Assembly: GCA_016712465.1 (NCBI GenBank)
Contig: JADJQZ010000001.1
Span: 6,820,001 to 6,884,000, forward strand
DNA from: Candidatus Obscuribacter sp.
GTDB lineage: Bacteria; Cyanobacteriota; Vampirovibrionia; Obscuribacterales; Obscuribacteraceae
Length of the DNA: 64,000 bases
Direction: 5' to 3'
The number at the start of each line of letters is the position of its first letter. The first letter of the stretch is position 1. A program made the translations under genes and the position numbers. This document shows, piece by piece, positions 9,239 through 17,857 of the stretch. The notes below the pieces were generated by a model. That model did not search any database. It saw only the letters and a program-made list of their open reading frames with translations, and was not told the DNA's origin.

Positions 9239-10204
9239 CTAGGGCTTTCGGTTTTCGGCCAGCGCCGCCAGTTTGTTTATCTCGGCACTGATCAGCAAGA
9301 CCAGACTCATCACCCAGAGCCAGACCATGAGCATCATCAGACCACCGAGGGAGCCGTAGGCTGTACGGTAGTTGGCGAAGTGCTCAAGGTAGAAACGAAA
9401 ACCCGAGGTGGCAAGCAAGAAGACGATGGTGCCGAAAGTGGCACCGGGGGAAACCCAGTGCGTGAGCTTCTTGTTCCCTTTCTGGTTGGCCGGTCCAAAG
9501 TGAAAGACAATGGCAAAGCTGAGATGAAGAACACCGAAGAGCAGACACCACTGCAAGATGGTGGCGAAGCCTGCGCTCCAACCGCTCAAGCTCAGGAATT
9601 GCACCAGGTGCGGCCAGATCACCACTGCTACAAAGGCGGTGGTAAGCACTACCGCTTGCATGAGGGCCAGGCTGGCCGAAGTCAGTTGCAGGCGCCAGTA
9701 GGGACGGCTTTCGTTTACTCCCAGAATGCGGTTTAGGGAGTTGATTATTTCCGAGTAGAGACTGGTGGCGGTCCAGATGGCCAGCAAAAGCGTCACACCG
9801 AGAACCGGCAGAGTGGGCTGCTTCTGAATCTGTTGCAACTGATCGAGAATCAGGCTGGTAACATCTGCAGGAAAGATGGTCGCGAGCATGAAAGCCAGGT
9901 CTTTGGAAGCTTGCCCGGCCCCGGCCAGATCGGGAAGGAAGAGGGCGGTAGCCGTAATGACCAGGGTGATAAATGGTAGAAAAGCCAGCATCGCTCCGTA
10001 GGCTATGGCAGAGGCGCGAGACAATATCTCGTGCCTGTTCAGGACAAAGCGGATGGCTTGCAGTGACAGTTGGGCGAAGGTGAGTTGCCTTCTGACCAGG
10101 TGTTCGTCCAGCTTGTCGCGCAGGTAGTTGATTTGTTTGCGCAAAGCCGCCAGCCGAGCAGCGATAAAAGCGAAGATGGCCTTTAGCCAATTCGGGTATG
10201 ACAT
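9239..10204 (-). CDS. YihY/BrkB (UPF0761) family inner-membrane protein
   Basis: Encodes 321 residues. The ATG at 10204 is chosen because GGAG lies 6 bases upstream; the frame stays open to 10282 without a better signal. The protein has about six membrane helices (roughly residues 68-90, 132-155, 175-198, 210-235, 255-270, 285-308). Family hallmarks are an N-terminal RASAIAYGAMLAFLPF segment, a VSPGATFGT loop and the C-terminal YGSLGGLMMLMVW...SAEIN block. The YihY family was once annotated as ribonuclease BN in error; its true role (virulence factor BrkB-like, possibly transport) is unsettled. It stands as a single gene with its own terminator. Confidence 0.88.
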   Translation of the reverse strand: MSYPNWLKAIFAFIAARLAALRKQINYLRDKLDEHLVRRQLTFAQLSLQAIRFVLNRHEILSRASAIAYGAMLAFLPFITLVITATALFLPDLAGAGQASKDLAFMLATIFPADVTSLILDQLQQIQKQPTLPVLGVTLLLAIWTATSLYSEIINSLNRILGVNESRPYWRLQLTSASLALMQAVVLTTAFVAVVIWPHLVQFLSLSGWSAGFATILQWCLLFGVLHLSFAIVFHFGPANQKGNKKLTHWVSPGATFGTIVFLLATSGFRFYLEHFANYRTAYGSLGGLMMLMVWLWVMSLVLLISAEINKLAALAENRKP

Positions 10205-10348
10205 TCTGACTCCATATTGTTGTCCGCGATACTTCCGTATCACGGGAGGCCGGTGAAGACGGCTTGCTGCAACTGCAAACAAGTGCGTCTTACCGGCGCT
10301 CTTTAGTTAAGAGTGAAAACCACTACTGAGCGGCTATCTATGTTTGTT

Positions 10349-11752
10349 TCAGGGCAGCATGCCCAGACCGCGCACCTTTTCCAGCCACTTGGGGAATTCC
10401 TTGATGATGCGGCTGTAGAGTTCTTCGTCGGCGATGGAGTTGTAGTCGTCGATGGCGAAGAAGCCGGCGTTGTCGACGTAGCGCCCGGTCAATTCGTCGA
10501 AGCGCTCCAGCACTCCATAGCTGCTGCCGCCCAGACCGATGAACTGCCAGAAGATGGGATGATGAGAAGCTTCCGTGAGAACCTTCTCGATGGCCCGATC
10601 TTTGTCGATGCCGCCGTCGGTGACGAAGAGAACCAGGGTGGGAATGAGGGTGGAGCCGCTTTTGCTCACCTTGCATTCATCCATAATGGCCTGCATGACC
10701 GGCGGTTCGTTGTTGTCGTAACCGAGGCCGGGTACCAGTCCGTTGCCGAAGATGCTGCCGCCGCCGGAACTACCGCCGCCGAAGAGACCGCCCAGGATGC
10801 CTTTCTTCTGCGCGGGAGCAGCAGCCGGTGGCGTGCCGGAACCGTCTTCACCGCGCTGCAGGGAGGCGATGTAGCCGTCCAGGTTGCTCAGCTTGACCAC
10901 GGCGAATTTCTTGTAGCCGGTGGCATAGACCCAGAATTCCAGTTCGCCGTTGTCGTCCAGGTTGAGGGCCAGGGTGGCGAGGCGGTCGGTGACGCCCTGC
11001 ATGGTATTTGGCCACATGCGGCTGGTGGAGCCGGAGGCATCCAGCACCATGACGACGCGGGCCACGATGCCGTCCACCTTGTGTTTCTTCAATGAGACAG
11101 CCGCTGCTTTTTGCAGGCTGACCAGACGTGAACCCTTGCGTTCCAGTTCGGCGGTGACCTGATCGCTCTTGGAGAGATTGACCTTGTGACTGGTCTTTGC
11201 GGGAGCGGCAGCAGGAGCGGCCGGTTCTTCAGCAGCGATCTCGATACCGAAAGCGGTGGCGATGGCCGCCAGTCCGCCTGTGTAGCCCTGGGCTACGTGA
11301 CGCACTTTCCATGTGCCGTTGCGGCGATAGAGTTCGCCGACGATGAAGGCATTTTCCACCCCTCCTTCCGGTACGAAGGAGACAAGCTCCGCGCCGCTTG
11401 CATCGCAGACCGCGAATTTGGCATTCTTGACTGCGGCGAAAGTGGCGTTGGTTTCGGGATCGATGGTCAAAGTCAACTCGATGCGCTCGATCTCCGCAGG
11501 TACTGCCGCAAGATCGATAATGAGCGAATGCCTGTAGGTGGCACCGCTTTGCACCTTGTCGGTGTATTTGACCGAACCTTCCGGTGAAGCAGGCTGTCCG
11601 TAGAAGACAAAGTCGGCTTCAGTTCTGACCTTGCCGGCGGTGGTGAGCATGATGGCCGACAGGTCGGTGTTGGCGCCTTCATGGGTGGCGGTTATGATCA
11701 GTTTTTGGCTGGGAACCGGAGCATTTGCTCCTTTGGCGAGTGCGTTTGGCAT
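10349..11752 (-). CDS. TerD domain-VWA domain fusion protein
   Basis: Encodes 467 residues. Residues ~1-175 form a TerD domain (FVFYGQ..SPEGSVKY, then VGELYRRNGTWKVRHVAQGY), a calcium-binding stress-protein fold. A Pro/Ala/Lys linker (~173-215) leads to a von Willebrand A domain with a MIDAS motif DASGS at residues 238-242. Inside the VWA domain, residues ~303-340 form a Gly/Ser-rich insertion. Fusions like this occur in ter-type stress-response loci (TerF/TerY style), which are linked to tellurite, phage and colicin resistance. Here no other ter gene is adjacent, so the role is open. The start lacks a clear Shine-Dalgarno sequence. Confidence 0.85.
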   Translation of the reverse strand: MPNALAKGANAPVPSQKLIITATHEGANTDLSAIMLTTAGKVRTEADFVFYGQPASPEGSVKYTDKVQSGATYRHSLIIDLAAVPAEIERIELTLTIDPETNATFAAVKNAKFAVCDASGAELVSFVPEGGVENAFIVGELYRRNGTWKVRHVAQGYTGGLAAIATAFGIEIAAEEPAAPAAAPAKTSHKVNLSKSDQVTAELERKGSRLVSLQKAAAVSLKKHKVDGIVARVVMVLDASGSTSRMWPNTMQGVTDRLATLALNLDDNGELEFWVYATGYKKFAVVKLSNLDGYIASLQRGEDGSGTPPAAAPAQKKGILGGLFGGGSSGGGSIFGNGLVPGLGYDNNEPPVMQAIMDECKVSKSGSTLIPTLVLFVTDGGIDKDRAIEKVLTEASHHPIFWQFIGLGGSSYGVLERFDELTGRYVDNAGFFAIDDYNSIADEELYSRIIKEFPKWLEKVRGLGMLP

Positions 11753-11835
11753 AAATTTGGTTACTCATGATTGTATTTGTGCATTGCTCCTCTTTAGTTG
11801 ACCGCCGGCAGGCGGTAGGGAGCACCAGGCGGGTG

Positions 11836-11868
11836 GGAGCAGGAGACCCTGAGTGAGTCTCCTGCTCC
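11836..11868. terminator. hairpin between oligopeptidase B and TerD-VWA genes
   Basis: A 12-bp perfect stem (11836-11847 with 11857-11868) downstream of the oligopeptidase B stop at 11921. It lacks a T-tract on either strand, so it may be a processing or protective hairpin rather than a classic terminator. Confidence 0.5.
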
Positions 11869-11920
11869 ACAGCCCGGGAGGAAAAAAACGCCATCCTCCC
11901 AACATCGGTTGCTTCTTCAG

Positions 11921-13990
11921 TTAAGGGTTTGCCACCTGCTTGAGCAGGAAGGCAAAGTCGAAGGCCGCTTCCTTGAGGGCATCGAAACGCCCGGAAAGAC
12001 CACCATGTCCACCCGCCTCCAGAAGAATCTTGAAGAGGAGCGGATTGGCGTCGGTCTTCATCTCCCGCAGGCGAGCCACATATTTGGCCGGCTCCCAGTA
12101 CATCACCTGGCTGTCGTAAAGTGCCGACTTGACCAGGACTGCCGGGTAGGCTTTGGCCTCGATGTTCTCGTAGGGGGAATAGGTGCGGATGTAAGCGTAG
12201 TCTTCCGGCACCTTGGGGTTGCCCCACTCTTCGAATTCCCCTACCGTGAGCGGCAGAGTTTCGTCGAGCATGGTGTTGATCACATCCACGAAGGGCACCT
12301 TGACGATGGCGGCGCGGAAGAGCTCGGGGCGCAAGTTGAGCACTGCGCCCATGAGCAGACCACCGGCGCTGCCGCCTTCCATGGTTATGCTGCGGGAGCT
12401 GGTGATGCCCTCGGCGATGAGATGCTCGGCGCAAGCGATGAAGTCGGTGAAAGTATTCATCTTCTTCTTGAGCTTGCCGTCGGCGCGCCAGGTCTCGCCC
12501 AGTTCGTTGCCGCCGCGAATGTGGGCGATGGCATAGACGAAGCCCCGGTCAAGCAGGCAGATGCGACCGGAGCCGAAGGTGGTGGGCATGCCGAAGCCGT
12601 AGGAACCGTAGCCGTACAGATGGCAGGGATTGCTTCCGTCTTTCTTCAGCCCCTTCTTGTAGACCAGGGAGATGGGCACCATGGTGCCGTCGGATGCCCT
12701 GGCGAAGGTGCGCTCGCTGACGAACTGCGAGGGGTCGTAGCCGACCACTTCCTGGGTCTTCACCACGGAGAGACGGCGGCTGTTCATGTCGTAGTCCAGC
12801 ACCGAGGGCGGTGTGACGAGGGACTGGTAGCTGAGGCGCAGGGTGGTGCTCTCGAACTCGAAATTACCGCTGCCGCCCACTTGATAGACCGGCTCGGGGA
12901 AATCGACCAGATGCGCTTCGCCGCTGGCTTGCTCGATGACGCGCACCTTCATGACGCCGGTGTCCTTCTCGAAGACCACCAGGTGCCCTTCGAAGAGTTC
13001 CAGGTCGCTGAGCAGAATGCCGGGGCGGTGCGCCACCACTTCCTGCCAGTTGGCTTTGCCCGGTCTGCCGATGGGGGCCTTGAGCAGGCGGAAGTCGGTG
13101 GCATTCTCGTTGGTGAGAATGTAGAAGAACTTGCCGTCGTCATCCACCTGATATTGCAGCTTGCTTTGGAGCGGCATCAGGTTGCGGAATTTGCCCCCCG
13201 CGTTGTTCGCCGCCAGGCGCGCCACGTTGGAAGTGGTGTGACTGCCGGTGCGCAGGTAGATGTAGCGACCGGAGCGTGAGCGCGAGACGCTGACGCGGAA
13301 GAACTCGTCTTCCTCGTGCTTGACCAGGTGATGGGTCTTGCTGCCCAGCTTGTGCCGGAAGACACGGTTGGAGCGCTTGGTCACCTCATCTTCCGTGGTG
13401 TAGAAGATGGTCTTGTTGTCGGAGGCCCAGGCAATGGAGGTGACGCGTTCGGCGATCACCGCTGAGACCTTGCCGGTGCGCAGGTTCTTCACCACCAGGG
13501 TGTACTGGCGGAAGCCCTTGTCGTCGTAGGCATACGCCAGGAAGTTGGCACTGGGGCTCAGCGCCGTCGGACCGATCTGGAAGAAGGTCTTGCCCTGGGC
13601 CAGTTGGTTGATGTCCAGAAGCACCTGCTCCGGACCAACCTTGCCGCCCTTGCCTTTCACCAGTTGCCGGCAGTTGATGGAATACTGCTTACCGGCTTCG
13701 GTGCGGTTGTAGTAGATGTAGCGGCCGCGCTTGTTGGGAACCGACGAGTCGGCTTCCTTCATGCGTCCGCGCATCTCCTGATAGAGCGTCTCCTGCAAGG
13801 CGACGGTGTCTTGCATGTAACCGTCGGCGTGGGCGTTTTCAGCGCGCAGATGGGGCATGAGGTCCGCATCGTCGCGGTTGCGCATCCAGGCGTAGTCGTC
13901 CACCAGGGTCTCACCGTGCAGGACGGTTTTGACCGGAATTTTCTTGGCCACGGGTGGCCCTTGGTTGTTTGAGGAAATGTTCTCAGACAT
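11921..13990 (-). CDS. ptrB: oligopeptidase B / protease II (S9A)
   Basis: Encodes 689 residues, the usual length for S9 oligopeptidases, with AAGGAG 6 bases before the ATG. The N-terminal ~400 residues show beta-propeller repeats. The C-terminal alpha/beta-hydrolase domain carries the catalytic triad: Ser541 in EGGSAGG, Asp626 in SALYDSQV and His662 in EAGGHGG. The segment VPFVDVINTMLDETLPLT is typical of oligopeptidase B, which cuts short peptides after Lys or Arg in the cytoplasm. No signal peptide. It probably feeds peptide degradation together with the other peptidases in this window. Confidence 0.92.
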   Translation of the reverse strand: MSENISSNNQGPPVAKKIPVKTVLHGETLVDDYAWMRNRDDADLMPHLRAENAHADGYMQDTVALQETLYQEMRGRMKEADSSVPNKRGRYIYYNRTEAGKQYSINCRQLVKGKGGKVGPEQVLLDINQLAQGKTFFQIGPTALSPSANFLAYAYDDKGFRQYTLVVKNLRTGKVSAVIAERVTSIAWASDNKTIFYTTEDEVTKRSNRVFRHKLGSKTHHLVKHEEDEFFRVSVSRSRSGRYIYLRTGSHTTSNVARLAANNAGGKFRNLMPLQSKLQYQVDDDGKFFYILTNENATDFRLLKAPIGRPGKANWQEVVAHRPGILLSDLELFEGHLVVFEKDTGVMKVRVIEQASGEAHLVDFPEPVYQVGGSGNFEFESTTLRLSYQSLVTPPSVLDYDMNSRRLSVVKTQEVVGYDPSQFVSERTFARASDGTMVPISLVYKKGLKKDGSNPCHLYGYGSYGFGMPTTFGSGRICLLDRGFVYAIAHIRGGNELGETWRADGKLKKKMNTFTDFIACAEHLIAEGITSSRSITMEGGSAGGLLMGAVLNLRPELFRAAIVKVPFVDVINTMLDETLPLTVGEFEEWGNPKVPEDYAYIRTYSPYENIEAKAYPAVLVKSALYDSQVMYWEPAKYVARLREMKTDANPLLFKILLEAGGHGGLSGRFDALKEAAFDFAFLLKQVANP

Positions 13991-14058
13991 TTATAACTCC
14001 TTGGAATTCTGTTAGCTTCAATGCTGAACGTTTGAGAATAAGAGCTGCCGAAAGGTGA

Positions 14059-14092
14059 AAGACGGCACCGCCGGCAGTGGCGATGCCGTCTT
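14059..14092 (-). terminator. probable terminator hairpin
   Basis: Outer arms aagacggca and tgccgtctt pair across 14059-14092, with a GC-rich inner part. It lies downstream of the 14133-15239 gene on the minus strand and is followed there by a T-rich stretch (TTTCACCTTTC). Confidence 0.6.
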
Positions 14093-14110
14093 GTGGGATG
14101 AGGGCCTTTT

Positions 14111-14154
14111 TTAGCCTTCCATGTAGAAGGACTTAGCCTTCGATGTAGAAGGGC
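14111..14154. repeat. 22-bp tandem duplication at a gene 3' end
   Basis: Two adjacent 22-bp units (14111-14132 and 14133-14154) share all but about three bases (ttagccttc.atgtagaagg). The second unit holds the last codons and stop of the minus-strand gene at 14133; the first repeats them just past the stop and would encode the same KSFYMEG-like tail in another frame. Confidence 0.8.
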
Positions 14155-15239
14155 TTGGCGTCGCTCTTGCCGTAGACCTTGGTCCAGCCCGGCGGCAGCA
14201 CGCGGCGGGCACGGAAGGTGCCGGCGCGCAGCTCATCGAGCTTGAAGAGGAAGTCGCCCTGGGGCACCTTGGTGCCGGCCGGAATGATCTTGCCGATGAC
14301 GCGGCTGACCATGAAGGGCAGGTCAGTCTTGAACTTGGCGTCGCGGAAATCCACATCCCGGGCGGCGGCCGAGGCGCTCATCTTGCAGGAGCCGACCACC
14401 AGGGTGTGGTTCAACTCCACGTCGCCGGTCTCCACGTCGCCGTTGTGGCCGTCCAGGCCGGGCAGGTAGAGGAAGTGGGCGAACTTGTCCATGGGCTGGT
14501 AGCGCAGCATGGCGCAACCGGCCTTGGCGGCGCTCTCCTCTGCGAAGCAGAAGAGCACGAAGGTCCACTTGGGGTAGAGCTTGTCCAGCTTGGCGTAGAG
14601 CTCTTCGTTGATGATGGGGCGCTTGGCGGCGTCCACCTGTTCGATGGCACCGGCGATGGCCTTGGCGCTGCCGGCGATCACCACGTCGTAGGTGCCCTTG
14701 TCGAAGCCCTTCACCACTTCCACGCTCTTGGCGCCGCCCAGGAGACCGCCGCGCCGCAGACCGCCCCGAGAGAGGGTGCGGGGACCGACGGCGCGGGCGT
14801 AGTCTTGCATGAAGTTGGGGTAGTCGCTGACCGGGATCAGGCTCTTGCCGGTGACGGTTCCGGGAGTGGCCGGCACGGCGATGAGCATGGCGTTGCCCAC
14901 GGCGATGGTGGCGGGCTTGCCGGGCTGATCGGGGGTGTTCCAGTCGAAGTCGTCACCACCGGAATTGCCGCGGCGCGTGCGCGGGGCCGTCAGGCTCATC
15001 GGTCGGCTGCCGCGGCGCACGGGCTTGCCCGAGAGGAGCTGCGGCGCTTCGTCGTCGACAGCCACGGCCGGGGAGCTGGAGAGCAGCCCGTCGGCAGCAG
15101 CGCCGTTCTTGCCGGCCACTTTGTTGTAGTAGCCGATCACGTGTTCGACCTTGCCGTCCACCTCCACTTCCAATCCCAAGAGGATGGTGTCGGTGAACTT
15201 GATGGCGGTCTGGGGGTAACGGTTATTGGAGAGGCACAT
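14133..15239 (-). CDS. hypothetical protein, 368 aa
   Basis: Family not recognised. The ATG at 15239 has AGGAA at proper spacing; the frame extends to 15323 but without support. There is no signal peptide or long hydrophobic helix, so it is probably cytoplasmic. Residues ~45-105 look disordered, rich in Ser, Gly and Arg (PRTRRGNSGGDDFDW). The C-terminal half has alternating alpha/beta sequence, including KWTFVLFCFAEE and LNHTLVVGSCKM. Codon use and GC content match its neighbours, which argues for a long-resident gene. The 3' end is partly duplicated (14111-14154). Function unknown. Confidence 0.7.
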   Translation of the reverse strand: MCLSNNRYPQTAIKFTDTILLGLEVEVDGKVEHVIGYYNKVAGKNGAAADGLLSSSPAVAVDDEAPQLLSGKPVRRGSRPMSLTAPRTRRGNSGGDDFDWNTPDQPGKPATIAVGNAMLIAVPATPGTVTGKSLIPVSDYPNFMQDYARAVGPRTLSRGGLRRGGLLGGAKSVEVVKGFDKGTYDVVIAGSAKAIAGAIEQVDAAKRPIINEELYAKLDKLYPKWTFVLFCFAEESAAKAGCAMLRYQPMDKFAHFLYLPGLDGHNGDVETGDVELNHTLVVGSCKMSASAAARDVDFRDAKFKTDLPFMVSRVIGKIIPAGTKVPQGDFLFKLDELRAGTFRARRVLPPGWTKVYGKSDAKPFYIEG

Positions 15240-15436
15240 AGTAGTTCCTGGGTTCCGAGTCGTGAGACTCTGTTGTGGTCTGTTTCGAGCGCGGTGAGCT
15301 GCGGAACTTGAGGTGAGTTCCACCGCTCACTTCGCTGCCGTTTGTTTTGGCCGGCGCTGGAGTTTTGCTCTTTCGCCGGCCGACATCGGATGGGATAACG
15401 AAACTGTCGCCGACAGAACTGGCGGCGGCGGGCGTC

Positions 15437-16205
15437 TCACCGAGCGGATTTGCCGTAGGCAAACTTGATGGTGAGCGCCAGCATGACGATGGAAGATAGG
15501 CCCCAGCCCAGGCTCCACAGGAAGGTCGGGATGCCCGTATCGCGGGCCATATTGGTGGCATCGGTGAAGGCCGAGGCCCCGTGCATGCCGATGCTTATCT
15601 GGGCCAGCACCAGGATGTCGTAGAGGGCATTGAGGGCTGTCTGCACAGCCAGGAACATGACCAGGAGGGCCGCCATCGGTGCAGGCAGCCATTTGCCGGC
15701 GGCGGGCCAGGGCGGCTGCCATGACCAGACCGACCACCATGCTCATCATGGCCTGTGCGGCGTAATTGCCCATGGTCAGAGCCGGCATCATGTAGAAGAA
15801 GACGGCGAAGGTGAGTAACCCTGCCAGCATGAAGAGCAGCGGCCTGGTCATGCTGCGGTGGCGACCGATGATGATGAGCAGGCAGCCGAAAGCCGTCGTG
15901 CCCAGGTAACCGGTCTGACCGAAGATGAAGTGAGTGCCGCCCTGGCAGAAGGTGAGCCCGCCGTGACCTTGCCCGTCGCTGACTATGGTCATGCCGCTGA
16001 CACTGCCGCCGGTGGCGGAGCAGGCCAGGGCATGACCGATTTCGTGCAGAGCCGTGGTGAAGTACTCGATGGGGCTGTAGATGAAGCTGAAGACAGGCAT
16101 GTCCGAGAGGGCCAATGAGGCGATGGTGATCACCGCCAGGAGAAGGAACGGCATTTTGCCGTCGCCATCTTCCGGCAGCCCTCCGGTTGGTTGATTTGAC
16201 TTCAT
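15437..16205 (-). pseudogene. M50B-like membrane metalloprotease, frameshifted
   Basis: The ATG at 16205 has AAGGAG upstream. The first frame encodes a membrane helix, then TTALHEIGHALACSATGG, an HExxH zinc motif typical of Peptidase_M50B, and further membrane helices. Near 15690-15710, in a GCC/CGG repeat, the frame breaks. Reading on in the other frame gives a sensible end (KWLPAPMAALLVMFLAVQTALN, then TDATNMARD.GIPTFLWSLGWGLSSIVML...) finishing at 15437, whereas the first frame continues as unstructured Pro/Arg/His-rich sequence. One extra base explains this. Repaired, the protein would have ~255 residues with about six membrane helices. Either a sequencing error or a recent inactivating change. 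Confidence 0.75.
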
Positions 16206-16242
16206 AAATGCTCCTTGGAACAGTGGTTAGAGCACTAGCCCT

Positions 16243-17745
16243 TTACAGCTTGACGCTGCGTCTGGCCAGACCGTGTTCGGCGGCATACTTCTTGATGGAC
16301 GAAGCCACGGCAAGAGCCACCCGTGAGGTGTTGTCACTTTTGGAGACAGGCTCCAGCACCGTGGGAATGATGTAGTCGGCGTCGAGCTGGTCCTTGCCTA
16401 TTAAGTCGGCGATGGCCCGGGCGGCGGCGATGCACATGTCCTCGGTGATTTCCTTGACGCCGGCTTCCATGGCACCGCGGAAGATACCAGGGAAAGCGAG
16501 GGCGTTGTTGATCTGGTTGGCGTACTTGGAGCTGCCGGTGGCCATGACTGCCACGTTTTCGGTGCGCTCCTGGGGAGAGACTTCCGGCATGGGGTTGGCC
16601 AGGGCGAAGACCACGGCTTTCTTGCTCATGGTAGCCAGGTCGGCGCCGCTCAGGATGCCGCCCACGGAGAGCCCCAGGAAGAGATCTCGACCCTTGAGGG
16701 CTTGCTTGTAGGTGCCCTTGAAGCAGCGCGGGTTGGAGCGCTCGGCCAGCCATTTCTCGGTTTCGGTGAGATTGGGCGCGCCTTTGTAGACGGCGCCGTG
16801 CTGGTTGAAGGCGATGATGTCGGTGACGCCCAGGCTCAGGAGCATCTTGATGCAGGCCATGCCGGCTGCGCCGGTGCCCACGGCCACCACCTTGATCTTG
16901 CTCAGGGGCTTCTTGATGTAGCGGGCAGCGTTGAGCGCGGCTGCGCCTACGACCACGGCCGTGCCGTGCTGGTCGTCATGGAAGACCGGGATGTCCAGGC
17001 ATTCCCTCAGGCGCCGCTCCACTTCGTAGCATTTGGGCGACTCGATGTCTTCCAGGTTGATTGCAGCGAAGTTGGGGGCGATGGCTTTGACAGCGGCCAC
17101 GATGCCGTCGGCGTCCTGGGTGTCCAGGCAGATGGGGAAGGCGTCCACGCCGGCCATGCGCTTGAAGAGCACGGCTTTACCTTCCATGACCGGCAGGGCG
17201 GCCTTGGCACCGATATTTCCCAGGGCCAGAACCCGGGAACCGTCCGAGACCACGGCCACGGTCTTGCCGGCGATGGTGAGGTTGCGGGCTTTCTCCGGAT
17301 CGGCGTGGATGGCCATGCAAACCCGCGCCACTTCCGGTGTGTAGATCTGGGCCAGGTCCACGCGAGTTTTGACCTCGGTAGTGGGCGTGATGGTGATCTT
17401 GCCGCCCAGGTGCTTGAGAAAGACCACGTCCGAGACAGCCACCACTTGCACCTCGGAGACGCCCTTGAGGGCTTCCACGATGGCTTCCGAGTGGGCCGGA
17501 TCGCGCGCCCCGATGGTGATGTCCCGCACCACATGGCTGGCGTTGGATTCCACCACGTCGATGTCCTCGGTATCACCGCCTGCGCCGGCGATGGCATCGA
17601 GAGCTTTGGCCAGGCTTCCGGAGCCGGCCTTGGACAACTTCAGTCTGATGATGATGGTAAAACTGCGCTCGCCCACCTCAGGCTGATTCGTCCTGGGTTT
17701 GGCGGCGACTTTTGCCTTGTCGGCATTTACTTCGTCTTTAGACAT
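16243..17745 (-). CDS. NAD-dependent malic enzyme with N-terminal ACT domain
   Basis: Encodes 500 residues; the ATG at 17745 fits AGAGGAA upstream better than the ATG six bases earlier. It decarboxylates malate to pyruvate with NAD(P). Residues ~22-115 form an ACT domain (FTIIIRLKL..., VVRDITIGARD), which usually binds a small-molecule effector. The malic domain follows: LTIAGKTVAVVSDGSRVLALGNIG, NLEDIESPKCYEVERRL and PVFHDDQHGTAVV. The NAD-binding Rossmann domain has VGTGAAGMACIK, and ALANPMPEVSP and NNALAFPGIFRGA are family signatures. The M1 aminopeptidase gene lies 113 bases upstream on the same strand, with a GC-rich hairpin (about 17768-17805) between them, so co-transcription is possible. 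Confidence 0.93.
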   Translation of the reverse strand: MSKDEVNADKAKVAAKPRTNQPEVGERSFTIIIRLKLSKAGSGSLAKALDAIAGAGGDTEDIDVVESNASHVVRDITIGARDPAHSEAIVEALKGVSEVQVVAVSDVVFLKHLGGKITITPTTEVKTRVDLAQIYTPEVARVCMAIHADPEKARNLTIAGKTVAVVSDGSRVLALGNIGAKAALPVMEGKAVLFKRMAGVDAFPICLDTQDADGIVAAVKAIAPNFAAINLEDIESPKCYEVERRLRECLDIPVFHDDQHGTAVVVGAAALNAARYIKKPLSKIKVVAVGTGAAGMACIKMLLSLGVTDIIAFNQHGAVYKGAPNLTETEKWLAERSNPRCFKGTYKQALKGRDLFLGLSVGGILSGADLATMSKKAVVFALANPMPEVSPQERTENVAVMATGSSKYANQINNALAFPGIFRGAMEAGVKEITEDMCIAAARAIADLIGKDQLDADYIIPTVLEPVSKSDNTSRVALAVASSIKKYAAEHGLARRSVKL

Positions 17746-17767
17746 AAGCATTTCCTCTTTGTTGAGA

Positions 17768-17805
17768 AAGGCGACGGCACCGCCGGTGAGGGCAGTGCCG
17801 CCGCT
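17768..17805. terminator. GC-rich hairpin between aminopeptidase and malic enzyme genes
   Basis: Imperfect complementary arms (ggcgacggcac... with ...gtgccgccgc) fold across this gap. There is no T-tract. It may reduce read-through from the M1 gene into the malic enzyme gene. Confidence 0.4.
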
Positions 17806-17857
17806 GGAGTTGGCGAGAAACAATTGGCAGGAAACAAACTGCTTGTTGAAAGCTGCC

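Noticed and set aside
11909..13279. 456-codon plus-strand open frame
   Set aside because: Shadow of oligopeptidase B.
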